DNA of 64,000 nt, taken from contig JAGUCH010000006.1 of assembly GCA_019096065.1 (NCBI GenBank), positions 2,252,001 through 2,316,000 of the forward strand, in the 5' to 3' direction. Position numbers and translations under genes: made by a program. Shown here piece by piece: positions 1 through 10,984 of this stretch (within the stretch, counting starts at the first letter, position 1; the number at the start of each line of letters is the position of its first letter). The notes beneath the pieces were generated by a model. The model was not told where the DNA came from, made no database searches, and saw nothing but the letters and a program-made list of their open reading frames with translations. This stretch comes from Paracyclopina nana (Eukaryota > Arthropoda > Copepoda > Cyclopoida > Cyclopettidae).

Positions 1-1924
1 GTACATCTGAAAAATTTTACTATGCATCTTCAAAGAAGGTGATATCAAGAGATGGGGAAATGTAGGTCAGCAGCCTCGCACATATGCAATCGTGGAGAAC
101 ACGATGCCACTATAAAACTACGACAAAAACACCCATTGTATTGTCAGCAGCTCGGAAAATCGTGAAGAAATCCAATACGAAAGAAAGCCGCAGTCGTGGA
201 CTCGCTGATTTGACTCGTTGTCATTTGATGGGAATTCATGAAGTGTACAAGTATGAGGGTTGGGTAATTCAACAACAACCGTCTTCTAATTCGCTGCAAT
301 TCTTGAAAAATAGAACGAATGCTTTTCGTTGCCACCGCAAGCTTTTTGTTGCGCAACAAGCAAGTGTGGGAAAATGTGCTCAAACGACCTTGTAAATTAC
401 ATACCATCATGTAATATTTTGAGCTGGATTTCGGGCGTTTTTCTTCATGATGCGAGGAGAGTCTCACGTAAAGAGCGGACATTTTTGCAAAAATGTCAGC
501 AAATCCATCATGTGAGAAAATAGTGGAGAGGCGCGACAAAAAATTGGCGCCATTAGGGTTGGCAAAAAGTGCTCGGTGGTTGTGTTTTTACGATGCTCTG
601 TCATAGTTGAAGAATTCAATCGTTTTTTCGAGATCATCTTCGAGTGCTTTATTTGCTGAACAAAGATGAATAATGGGAACATTTACGAGTGATCTTTATG
701 ACGTGGCAAAGTAAACAAGACACCTCAGATGGGCCTATGGGCTAATAAAATAGCTGAACGTTATTACTGGTTTTTTCGCACCTTGAGCGCAATAAGCTGC
801 ATGGTGGTTCGTGGATGCTTATTTTTATAAATGCTTTTGTCCAACGCGCAGAATAAAATATTGTCTAGACAGCTAGTGGTTAGGTCAAACCTTGTAATTA
901 TGAAACAATAGACGACTTTTTATGCATATGATCAAGCACATCCTCAAAAAAGCCTCAGAAATGTTGGAGGCGTGCATAAAGCAAGTTTATGTGAACGTAG
1001 TTTAAATTCTCCTGATAGATACTAACATGAGGTGATTTGTTGTTAAGTGTCTAGAAAGTTGTGTTTTACCACTACAAAGCCTGTTTGCAATAATGCATGC
1101 GTGTGTGTGTACCAAAGACAAATGATTTCATGAAAATGCCAATTGTTGTGTGTGTGGGATTATTTGCTGAACATCTGAAACTTCCTTGTAAACAAGTGCT
1201 TACAACCTTAACGGGTTATCCTATTTGTCCAAGAAAACAAGCATATGGTGATCGACTTAAGATATCAGTCCTCTGAACACAGACAACAATTTAGAAAGAT
1301 GTTGGGAGACTTCAACGTGCTCGAAAGACAGCAGCTTCACAGTGAAATGACTCCATTTTTGAGGCACAAAAATGATGCTCGTCAAATCCAGGCTTAAATA
1401 TTGAACGGTCGGAGCTATCGCAATAATATCAATTTACCTGTCAGCACATCAGCAATTTGACAAGTTCATGTGGAATAAGCAAGAATTTTTCATTTAGGCC
1501 TCCAGCAAAGTTTTGTTGACTGCTACAGTCATGCATTATTTTTCAAAGCCAACTCTTTGGCGGCTTAACCAGGCTGCAGCACAATGGTGGCTTAAATATA
1601 ACCTCTACTTCAATGGGTTTGTTTTGAATGTTGAAGTAGCTATAGGGATTGTGGCAATTCTTTTGGAGCCTTGCAAATATACGCTACACACAATAATAAA
1701 TCCTCAAGTCTCAAAATTGCCACCAGCAGCCACAACAAAAAGAAACACAAAAATAGGCTTGGGTTGATATCAATTGCTTTTCTGACCCCAAAGTAAAAAA
1801 TAGAGAACTTTGTCTAGCTCTCGTCGCGTATTTATGGTGCGTGGCCAATGTTAATGTGCATTTTGAGGTGAAGATGAGCAAGCATTAGGAATGTTTTAAT
1901 GTCTGGACCTTTTCTATTTTGCAG
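1..1924. other. Non-coding flank upstream of the tenectin-like gene
   Basis: I see no convincing exon here. Short ORFs on both strands have no recognisable domain and no coding-like codon bias. A GT dinucleotide run lies near 1099 to 1110. The stretch ends in a pyrimidine-rich tract and TTTTGCAG, which looks like a splice acceptor. If so, the upstream part is an intron and the promoter and first 5' UTR exon of the gene at 1943 lie further left or outside the window. Confidence 0.5.
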
Positions 1925-1942
1925 ATAAAAAGAATTGCTACG

Positions 1943-2021
1943 ATGGGGACTCCCTGGATGGATCCCAGGTCTCTGGGAGCTATATTATTTCTGATGATGA
2001 TGATTGCATTAGCAAATGCAG
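1943..2021 (+). CDS. Tnc: Tenectin-like exon 1: signal peptide
   Basis: The exon encodes residues 1-26, with a hydrophobic core LGAILFLMMMIALANA typical of a cleavable signal peptide; cleavage is probably near ANA-AP. The ATG at 1943 is the first in an exon whose acceptor (TTTTGCAG) ends at 1924, so 1925-1942 is 5' UTR. The donor GTAAGT starts at 2022, phase 1. Confidence 0.8.
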
Positions 2022-5000
2022 GTAAGTCACGTTAAGAATTCTCTCACATTATCAAAGGCCAATAAGCACACGATTTTTAACTGATTTTGCACCCGACCGC
2101 AATTTTTTCTAAATTCATATCGTTTTTTGCTTAAAAATTGCTTTGTTCTAAGGCCCTTTTTTTGTTCCCTGACCACCGTATTTAATTCAGGATTTTCTGA
2201 ATACATTTTGAAATTTGCATGAGTGTCACGTATAGTTTCATCCACTCAAGATTGCTTTGAAGTTTTTTGAGCAGCTCCCACTGGATTGGACATGGTGGAT
2301 GCAGCAAGGAGAAATTGCTATCTTGATTGTGGTATGAGATTCAAAGTAGCATTTCTGTGAGCAGCAGTGTAATTGCCTAAAGGTTGCAGCAGCTCTCACA
2401 GCCTAATCTTGGAGGAGGTGACAAGACTAGAATGGCAAAATCCATGCGCACAACTAAGCAAATAATGCTCTCTATTGCAAATTGCCTTGTTAAGAAGGTT
2501 GACTTGCTCGTTTTTGGCATAGTAACACACCTATAGAAATACTGGCTACGACTGGCTGCTTCTTCCAGCAAGTTTCACCTGGTAGGCCCAAAAAGGCAAC
2601 ATTTTGGGTGTCGTTTTCGAGTAGTGGTATTATTGGCTTGAATGGCATAGGTTTCTTAATCTTGTCAGATGGTGGTCCGATTTGGTTCAATTTTGAAGCC
2701 AATTCCGTTAAGGGCAATGACACCCACCAGCCGGTGCTGATATTTTCACGGAAGTTGCCGTCCAGGAATTTAAGCAAGTCGTAGCATCATCTTCTTTAGT
2801 TGGGTGCAATTGAAGCAAAACATGAAAATGGCAAACCAGAGAAGACAAGTCGGAAACGCTTGCTTGCGTTTGTTGATAAATACTAGCACAAAGTAAACTG
2901 GAAATAACTACTACTATTTTCTACGAGAGAGAATGCAGTTGCTTATTTCGAAAGTGGTCACATTGCACTTGTTGATGAATGGCAGCTCAAAACAAAGGCC
3001 TTAACAATGCAGTTTCTACTATTAGTTATAATAATTTGCTGTCATCAAAGCTCATTGGAAACTGAGAGACATGTCTAAAATGATTTTTGTTTTCTTTTCC
3101 CTATTTTTGTAGCACCAGTCGAAGATTCTTGGGACAAAGCGCTGGACTACCCAGAAGATGGTACGACAAAAACACTGTTTATTCTATTCACCAATCACAA
3201 TTATGCTTGTGCACTTGTCAGCTCCACATAATATTTCAACTTTCTTTTTTAACGATGACCATCAACTAATGGCCCTGTATACTTATAGGCTGCTATTATC
3301 AGTACCAGCATTACGAGGAAGGCGAGCAGATTCGAACCTCCGAGCCCTGTCTTAACTGCACATGTCACAACCAAATGCTGATGTGCTACCTCCGAGTTTG
3401 TCCGTTCATAAAACCAGTTGGCAAAAATTGTATCGTGGAAAAACGCGAAGATCAATGCTGCCCTACAATCATGTGCCCAGAAGGTAACGATAATCTCTGT
3501 AGAACAACAACGGTCGAGGCCTAAGGCCTACAAAAATAGGTGGATGGGTCACCGTGTCACACACGCACATTGGGTGGTGCACGGTGAAAGGTGTGCACTC
3601 CTCTTCATGCACACGCCCAAAATTTAAGGCAAAATCGCTGTAATAGATGACAAAACATCAGCCAAATTATTGGCTTTGGGGGCTGCTCTATTAATACTAA
3701 TTCTAGACCTTAGCAGACCAGCCCCAAGTCATGTGCCAAAACTGAGGAATGTGAGGTGCAAAATAACACTCTTTACGCAAGGTGAGAGTGACCTCATTTT
3801 GCTATAAATGAGGAGGGCCCACCAGTAGTGGTATAAGAGTATTTTTCACTTTGATGACTGGGGTCGTGAGGTGTCTCCAGAGTCACATTTTGAGCTTGGT
3901 CTCGTCCTATTTCTCGACTGAAGGTGCCACAACCGACAACAAATACCGCTAGATTGTCATGAGCAACTGGAACACTACCTGGAGGCCCAAAAGGAAAAGA
4001 ATTTCCTCACAGTAGTACATACATGCCACTGAGCTATTATCTACACCAGCGCTATGGCCATTTATGGCTGAGAGCATCAAGAAAAAACAAAATGACATTT
4101 TCAAACTGCTACGAAAAATCTAGGTTAGGCCTTCTTTACATTTGTCAACCGAATCTGACAGCCACTCAGTCCTTTTGAGTGAATTTGAATGGCCATCACG
4201 ATGACATTGGATTTCTTTTCACCTTACTTATGCTGTAAAAAAGCTAGAGCAGTTGCAAGCAAAATAAATAATTAGAATCAAGAGATTCTTACACAATGAC
4301 AGCTATAAGGTGGAGCAAATATTTTTCATTTGCATAAAAATGACATGCTGATCCACAACTTGACCCATTTGAGAGCAATTTAAAAAGGCTGATTTTTTGC
4401 AGTTCCTGTGACGCTATGGACAAGCACCACCACTACATTAGCACCAATGATAGAAGCTGATCCTCAAACAGGTGAAACTTTGACAGAGTCTACCTCAATT
4501 CAACTTCCCAGTGGAGGATCTCAAGGATGCATCATTGGAGACAACATCTACCAGGATGGAATGCAGGTACTCAAATATGGGACAAAAATCATAATTTGAT
4601 GGCCTTGCTCCATACTGCTTTTTTTTAGGTTCCACGTGAACCAGAAAGGCCATGTGAACTATGCTATTGTATTAGAAACACCACAGCTTGTGTGATGCAA
4701 GAATGCACTTTGAAAGTGCCAGGATGTGAGCCCATTTTCCAAGAAGGTGTTTGCTGCCCAGTCTCATATATGTGTGGTGAGTTTCACAACCAAGACATCT
4801 CGTAACATGAAATTGATTATCACTGTTTAGCTGATGGAATCACTTTGCCTGGATTATTGGGGTTCAACAGAGCCAGCACAGAATCTCCAAGCACAACAAC
4901 CAAGCCTCAAGGAGGCTGCATGCAAAATGGCCTCTTCTATGCTGATGGAGCTTCCATAGATAGTGTTGACCCGTGTGAGCATTGCTACTGCATGAAAGGA

Positions 5001-8000
5001 GACATTGTATGCGCGGTCGAGCCATGTTTAGGAGCAATGGATGGTGAATCAGATAGCTGTGTAGCTCTTCCACCACCTGAGGGCTCCTGTTGTCCGACAG
5101 AATACAAATGCGGTAAGCAAAGCACCAGCAATTTCACCTTTGAGTACTTGTTGTTGTTGCACACCACCGCTTTTTTAAGTTTATGACCTATTTAACAACA
5201 ACTTTTTCGTTTAGAGCCCACTAAAATGCCCATTGCACAAGCACACTCCCAAGTAAAGCCTGAAATCATGGAAATTCAGCAGAACCATGACAACACCCAT
5301 TTGCATGATCAGACTAATGTCCCTGCTGCACAACCTGATATCGTGGCAAAGTTTGGAGTGCCAGCCGATGATGAGGAAATTCTGGATGATGACACTGATT
5401 ATGAGGCACCTCAGGAAACCTTGCTGGTCCCAGAAGAAAACCGGACAGAACAAACAGGCTTGCTTGAAGCTGCCAATGAGGAAAATAGCCAAGCTGAGAC
5501 CACTCTTGCACCCCAAACTGAGGAGGAGAGTGAGGTGACTTCAGCTCCGGAATCATCGTCAGAAAGCAGTTCAGAAGGTGCTGAAGAATCTGAGGAGCAA
5601 AAACCAGATGAAACTGACGATCAATCAGATGAAGAGTCTGTTAGCACCACATTGGCTCCACAATCAGAAGTGGCTTCTGAAGAAGCTGATGTGGAGAAAC
5701 CAGAGGAGGAGAAGGTGGAACCCAATGAAGAAGTGGAAATCCAAGAAGTCACCACTCAAGCTCCTGAAAGTGAAGATCCTGCTGAGGTTGAAGAAGCTTC
5801 AGCAACTGAAGCTGGAACTGATCATGCTGAGGTTGAAGAAGTTCCTGAAGCCACTAAGCAAGAGGAAGTCAATGAGACAGCAGATTCTGGAGAAGCTACT
5901 GAAGCCACCGGTAATGAGGAAGTAGCTGAAGGCACAGAAGCGAATGAGGCAGCTGAAGTAGAAACTGAAGCCCCAGAGGCTGTAGAAATTCCTGAAGTTG
6001 AATCAGTTCCAGCAACGACAGAGGCCCCTGAGATTGAACAAGTACTTCCTGTCACTGATGCTCCTGAGGTTGAAGACATTTCTGAAATTGAACTAGTTCC
6101 TGCAACAACAGAAGCTTTTGAGATTGAAGAAGTACCTGCTGTCACTGACGCTCCAGATGTTGAAGAAGCACCATCAGCCACTGATACCACTTTGGCTGAA
6201 GAAGAAGCACCAGTTGCTACTGAAGCTCAAGAAGCTGAAGAAAATCAAGTAACTACCGAGGCTACCGAAGTTGAACAAGTCCCAACCGAAACTGCAATTG
6301 ATCCTGAAGAAGTTTCAGAAGTGACAGTTGTTGGTGAAGCGACAGGAGAGGACATAGAGGAAGTTGAAGCTTTAGAAACTGCCATGACAACAACTGAAGA
6401 GCCTGATAGTATCGAAGGAAGCTCAGAATCTGTAACTGAATCTGAAAATACAGTTGATCCAGATGCAACCGAAACTGAAGAAACTGCCACTGAATTGCCA
6501 AAGTCTTGCTCCAAGGATGGAAATGAGTACAACCACCTGTCAGATGTTCCTGATGCAGATCCGTGCCAATTATGCCAATGTGATAATGGAAATGTTATTT
6601 GTGCAACTGAGGTTTGCCCAGACCAGCCAAAAAATTACAAGAACTGCAAACCCATACCCCAAGATGGAGAATGCTGCCCCAAATATGAGTGTGATGATGA
6701 AACAACTGCCAGAGCAGAAGCATTGAAGCCATCTGGCGAAGAAGTGTTCACAAAATCAGGAGCAAATGAGAAGGATCAAACAATTGAGATTCCAAACATT
6801 GATGAAAATGAAATTTTTGATGATGACACAGATGATGAATATGTCATTGAAGATCTTTGTGTAGAAAATGGAGTCACCTACAGGGATCAGGAAGATGTTC
6901 CTCACCATAACCCATGCAAACTTTGCTTCTGTCAAGTTGGCACCGTCATTTGTGCAGATAGAGAATGCCTCACACCTAAGGGATATGAAGATTGTACTCC
7001 TCTGCCAACTCCCCAAGGACAATGCTGTCCTGATCAATTTGAATGCAGTAAGTGACTACACTGCCCAATTCACAATACTTTCATATAATTAACAGATATA
7101 GTTCGAGTCAGCATGGCATGCAGAATTATTCAAAGGTTGAACAATCATATCTTTTTTAAGACTTTCTCCTTCAAAATATCTATCTTGAACTATTGGACCA
7201 AAGATATCTTTATTATCTATATCAATCTTTTTAGAAAAAGAGGAGGCTGCTTCAGTCATGGTCACCATTGCCCCAACAGAGGAAGAGATGACAACCCTGA
7301 GTCTTGATGAAGGTAATTTTTTCTAAATTAGCAAATGACTTTCATGACTAAATATAAATCTCATAGGATCTTGCATGGTTGAAAACATTGCATATTTGAA
7401 TGGCTCATCAATCCCAGTTCAAGACAAATGTGATGATTCATGCTTTTGTGACAATGGAAAAGTTCAATGCGAAAAGAAGCCCTGCCCTGAAAATCATATT
7501 GAGCCTGGCATGGTGTGCAAAGAATTTTATATGGAAGGCGAATGCTGCCCATCTCATGATTGTGTACTTGAGGAAGGCTCTGAATTGGAATCAGAATCCC
7601 ACACTATCACCACAGATGCTCCAATTGAAGAAGAGGAACCTTCCATGACTACCATGTCATCGGTTGAAGAAGAAATGAGCGAAGAAAGCGAATCTACAGA
7701 TTCAACTATGGGCCCAGATGGAATTGACCAGGTTGATTCTGGATCAGAGGCGCCACAAGAAGAGGTGACTACCACAGTGAGTTTAACTGGATCTGAGAAT
7801 GAAGAAAATGAAACAACAGAGGAGGAGCAAAAGACAGAAATGACAACCCAACAAGAGGGTTTGAGCCAAGTCGATGCCTCTGCTGAAGAAGAAACTGAGG
7901 ATCCATCTGAAACGGAAACAGTAACTGAGATGAGTGAAATAGGAATGGAAGTTTCAGAATCAACAGATGCTCCTTCTGAAGAAGAGGTTACCATGAAGGC

Positions 8001-10212
8001 TATGGAGATGGAACAGGAAGGATCTGAAGTCACTACTACTTCAGTAGAGGAAGAAGAGATAACAACTATGGCTTCAATGGAGGAGAAAGCAGAAGAAGAG
8101 ATGGCAGCAACAGAATCTCCAGTTGAAAATGAAGATGGCTCGTTGGAAGCTGAAAATGAAGCTACTGGTTCACCTATTGATGAAGAGAGTGAGCCATTTG
8201 AAATAACAATGACCCCAGAAGAATCTGAGCTTGATAGTGTCACTGAAGAATCTGAAGTGAATCAGGAGGAAGAAACTATGCAAACCACCATGGCCACAGA
8301 TGAAGAAACTGAAACTGCAACTGACAAACCTGATGAAACTCTAGAGGAATCAAATGAGTTCGAGCCTCAGGAAACTACATCATCTCCAGCTGAAGAGGAA
8401 TCTGATGAGAATGATGCCACAAAATCTCCCATTGATGAGGAAGAATCAGAAGAAGCCACTCTAGTAACATTGGAAGAAGAAGAATCCTCAGTTGACACCA
8501 CTAAGGCTCCTATTGAAGAAGAAAGTGCACCAGTAGAAACTACACAAGCTTCAATGGAGGAAGAGAGTGGTGCTATGGAAACAACTCAGGCTCCATTGGA
8601 AGAGGAAAATATTGCTGAAGAGACAACTAGTGCCTCTGCTGAGGAGGACAATTCTGCCCTTTTGGAAGAGGAAAATGCTGTGGCTGAAACAACTCAAACC
8701 CCACTTGAAGAGGATAATGTTGCAGTTGAGACAACTATTTCCCCAATTGAGGAGGCGGCTTTTGAAGTAACTACTCTTGCTCCAGTTGAAGAGGAAGCTC
8801 CCGAAATGACCACCAATGCTCCAGATGAAGAGGAAGTTGCTGAAGTTGCCACTCTTGCTCCAGTTGAAGAGGAAGTTGCTGAAGTTGCCACTCTAGCTCC
8901 AGTTGAAGAGGAAGTTGCTGAAGCTACCACTCTTGCTCCAGTTGAAGAGGAAGCAGTAGAAGTAACCACACTTGCTCCAGTTGAAGGGGAAGCTGTGGAA
9001 GTAACCACACTTGCTCCAGTTGAAGGGGAAGCTGTAGAAGTAACCACGCTTGCATCAAGACCTGACGAGAGCTCTTTAGTGGAAACAACTCAGGCTCCAG
9101 AAACTGAAGAGCCTTCCTCAAACACAACTTATTGCATCCATAATGGTATGATTATCCAAGATGGGAAGGATGTACCAAATGGCAATGCATGTGAACTGTG
9201 CCAATGCTTGTTTGGACAAGTGATCTGTGCTGAAAGGGAATGTCCGCCTGCTCCTGCTGGATGTGCAGTCCTACCACTCAAGGAGGGAAATTGTTGTCCA
9301 GAGTATAAATGCCCAGTTGCTGAAGATGATGAGATCCTTGATGATGACACTGATGATGTTGCCTCTGAGGTCAATGCTAATGATATCCTCAAAAAGGGCT
9401 CTTTGCCAGAAGACCCAATTGATGAGCTAGGCGAAGATAAAATCAGCACAGTTGAAGAAAAACCAGCAGCATTGCCATCAGTATCAGGTGCTCCAACGTA
9501 CGCTCCAGAGTTCCTCGAGGATGAAGAATCAAAAAGTACAAGTGAGGCTTCAGTGGTTGGCACCGCATCAAGTGATGTTCTAGAGAATCTCGGTGACAAC
9601 TTCTCCACCTCCCCTGCTCCCATTGATGAATATGAATACGAGGATGAACTCACTTTGGACAGTATTGGTCCTGGAGCATGCTTGTTCGAGGGCAAGGTTT
9701 ATGTGTCAGCTCAGCAGATTCCTCGCACAAATCCCTGCGACTTCTGCTTCTGCTTCAGAGGCGATATCATTTGCCTCCAACAGAGCTGTCCTCCACCAAT
9801 TCCTGGGTGCCAAGAAGAAGCCATTTCTGGATTCTGTTGCCCCAGATACGAGTGCCCTGTTAAGGGTGGTACCCAAAATATAACCATTCCAGCACCTCCA
9901 AGAGAGCCATCAATTGCGTCATGGCTCTTTGGTGGAGACCAAGATCAAGATCAGCCAAGTGAAATCACGCAGCAAATTAGCGGCTGTGAGGTCCAAGGAC
10001 GCTTTTATGAAGTTGGTGCCATTGTCGAGTCCTCATCTGGGCCTTGCCTCCAATGCAGGTCAGCTAAAAGATTATTTTGAATTTTAATCACCTTTCTTAC
10101 CTTTTAATAATTATGTTGTTTTAGATGTGGCTTTGACGAAAAGCTGGAATGTGAACCACTTGCTTGCGAGCCTCAACCCATGATGCAGAAAATGCTGGCC
10201 ATTCGCCGATAA
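1943..10212 (+). CDS. Tnc: Tenectin-like secreted multi-VWC extracellular matrix protein
   Basis: The spliced model joins 1943-2021, 3113-3160, 3289-3483, 4403-4566, 4629-4776, 4831-5112, 5215-7047, 7235-7312, 7367-10058 and 10125-10212, giving 5,607 nt and 1,868 aa. All junctions are GT-AG and the reading frame is kept throughout. The protein has an N-terminal signal peptide and eight full VWC domains at about residues 44-105, 150-211, 241-305, 737-798, 854-916, 945-1008, 1532-1591 and 1714-1772. Each shows CxxCxC, an isolated Cys pair and a CCP..(Y/H)xC ending. A half VWC lies at 1816-1868. Long Glu/Thr/Ser/Ala linkers separate VWC3 from VWC4 and VWC6 from VWC7. An RGD (1740-1742) lies inside VWC8. 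Insect Tenectin is a mucin-like matrix protein with VWC domains and an RGD that binds integrins in developing epithelial lumens. The same architecture suggests the same role here, but orthology is inferred from layout only. Confidence 0.8.
2022..3112 (+). other. Intron 1 of the tenectin-like gene
   Basis: This 1,091-bp intron has donor GTAAGT and acceptor TTTTTGTAG. I see no further exon, repeat or RNA gene inside it. Small ORFs on the minus strand around 2027-2777 lack recognisable domains. Confidence 0.6.
3113..3160 (+). CDS. Tnc: Tenectin-like exon 2: short mature N-terminus
   Basis: This 48-nt microexon encodes residues 27-42 (APVEDSWDKALDYPED), an acidic stretch linking the signal peptide to VWC1. 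It is phase 1 at both ends, so skipping it would keep the frame. Confidence 0.7.
3289..3483 (+). CDS. Tnc: Tenectin-like exon 3: VWC domain 1
   Basis: A single exon carries one complete VWC domain (about residues 44-105) with CLNCTC near the middle and QCCPTIMC at the end. Both boundaries are phase 1, the classical symmetrical shuffling module. Confidence 0.85.
3484..4402 (+). other. Intron 3 of the tenectin-like gene
   Basis: This 919-bp intron runs from GTAACG to TTTTTTGCAG. I found no additional VWC exon or repeat in it. Confidence 0.6.
4403..4566 (+). CDS. Tnc: Tenectin-like exon 4: Thr-rich linker and start of VWC 2
   Basis: The exon encodes residues 108-162: a Thr/Ser-rich linker (WTSTTTTLAP) followed by the first strand of VWC2 (CIIGDNIYQDGMQ). 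It ends in phase 0, so VWC2 is split by an intron, unlike VWC1 and VWC3. Confidence 0.8.
4629..4776 (+). CDS. Tnc: Tenectin-like exon 5: rest of VWC 2
   Basis: The exon encodes residues 163-211 and completes VWC2 with CELCYC and VCCPVSYMC. It starts in phase 0 after an acceptor TTTTTTTAG and ends in phase 1 at a GTGAGT donor. Confidence 0.85.
4831..5112 (+). CDS. Tnc: Tenectin-like exon 6: linker and VWC domain 3 with KGD
   Basis: The exon encodes residues 212-305: a Ser/Thr linker, then a complete VWC domain (about 241-305). The tripeptide KGD (residues 267-269, bases 4995-5003) follows the CxxCxC motif, at the same place where VWC8 carries RGD. Both boundaries are phase 1. Confidence 0.85.
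5215..7047 (+). CDS. Tnc: Tenectin-like exon 7: acidic Glu/Thr region, VWC 4 and VWC 5
   Basis: This large exon encodes residues 306-916. About 430 residues of low-complexity Glu/Ala/Thr/Val-rich sequence come first, with repeated TTEAPEVEE-like phrases. VWC4 (737-798, CQLCQC and CCPKYEC) and VWC5 (854-916, CKLCFC and CCPDQFEC) follow. Two copies of an acidic motif (DDD-TD core) lie near residues 357 and 835. The true exon ends at the GTAAGT donor; reading through it meets a stop after two more codons. Confidence 0.85.
7235..7312 (+). CDS. Tnc: Tenectin-like exon 8: short linker exon
   Basis: This 78-nt exon (residues 917-942) reads KKEEAASVMVTIAPTEEEMT and onward, matching the composition of the flanking linkers. 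It has phase-1 boundaries and good splice sites (TTTTTAG and GTAATT). It contains whole codons, so skipping it would not shift the frame. Confidence 0.7.
7367..10058 (+). CDS. Tnc: Tenectin-like exon 9: VWC 6 to 8, long Glu/Thr linker, RGD
   Basis: This 2.7-kb exon encodes residues 943-1839. It carries VWC6 (945-1008), a 520-residue Glu/Thr/Ala-rich linker that includes a 13-residue tandem repeat, VWC7 (1532-1591), VWC8 (1714-1772) with RGD at residues 1740-1742 (bases 9757-9765), and the start of a ninth VWC at 1816. VWC6 has CDDSCFC, one residue longer than the usual CxxCxC. The donor is CAG|GTCAGC; reading through it would give a stop after a few codons. Confidence 0.85.
8773..9045 (+). 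repeat. 39-bp coding tandem repeat, seven units
   Basis: Seven consecutive 39-nt units each encode 13 residues close to TLAPVEEEVAEVT (residues about 1412-1502). Units 3 and 4, and units 6 and 7, are almost identical in DNA; the first two units are more diverged. The array is in frame, so unit gain or loss changes only linker length. Partial Thr-x-Ala-Pro-x-Glu-Glu-Glu copies continue upstream to about 8500. Confidence 0.9.
10125..10212 (+). CDS. Tnc: Tenectin-like exon 10: C-terminal half VWC
   Basis: The terminal exon reads RCGFDEKLECEPLACEPQPM and ends in LAIRR before TAA at 10210-10212. With the end of exon 9 it forms a domain with the first six VWC cysteines but not the distal CCP..C part. 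The junction (phase 2) rebuilds the CLQCRC motif, which supports the splice. Confidence 0.75.
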
Positions 10213-10975
10213 AAAGCGCACAGTTCACTGTTACAACACACAACAAAAAAGGCCTAGAAACCAATTAATTTTTTGAATTACCGCCACTTTTTGATTAGCC
10301 ACTTACTATCCATCCCTAAACGCCACCAAGTAACTTGTGATATAATGCAAAAGGATTCCACGACAAAAGACAGCTTTACAATCGTTCCCTTCTTCTAAAA
10401 GCTGAGATGAAATTTTGGTGGAGCAAAGAAATTAATGACGTACTACTTCTTGAGGACGATCATCGAGTGTTCAGCCGCAGACGGAAAGAAGCCACTCTTT
10501 AACGTTTTATGATAGTAAAAATTTCGAAGAAAACTTGTGCTAGAATATCAGACTGATCTCGTGAATGTATAGATGATATGAAGAATGTATGTACAATCCC
10601 CAATGATTTTTAATCTTGTTTTCCTGCTGCTGTAATGATGCAAATCAACAACCTAAGCAATTGGCATTTGTTCTATTATACTACTACAACTATATTACTG
10701 CTATATGAAAAGGTGCATTATAAGTAACAAAAACTCAATTTTGCTCAAAGCCATTCCAATGAAAAATAGCAAAATGTGTGTGTCATCTGTCTTCCTCCTT
10801 ACCCTTAACAATTCTTTTTCAATTTGGTGTTAGGACTTTTCCCTTGGTATTCGGTTGTAAATGTTATTCGGACCTTGTAAGGTGATCATGATGATGAATA
10901 ACATGAAATACAAACTCCTTTAAAAAAGGCAAAAATTGCTATCCAGATGTGCCAAGTAAAAAAGTTGGCTGTTAG
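10213..10975 (+). other. Probable 3' UTR of the tenectin-like gene and flank
   Basis: AT-rich, non-coding sequence follows the stop codon. I did not find a clean AATAAA within this stretch, so the poly(A) site cannot be placed; variant signals are possible. Confidence 0.35.
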
Positions 10976-10984
10976 TAGAAAAAA

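Noticed and set aside
5822..6190. Minus-strand ORF rich in Ala/Ser/Thr
   Set aside because: It is the antisense of acidic repeats in exon 7 of the tenectin-like gene.
7554..8243. 229-codon minus-strand ORF, Ser/Val-rich
   Set aside because: It is the antisense shadow of the Glu/Thr-rich tenectin linker; GAA/GAG/ACT codons read backwards give stop-free Ser/Val-rich frames. The plus strand has VWC domains in frame on both sides.
9129..9695. 188-codon minus-strand ORF
   Set aside because: It is antisense to VWC7 and the following linker and has no domain of its own.
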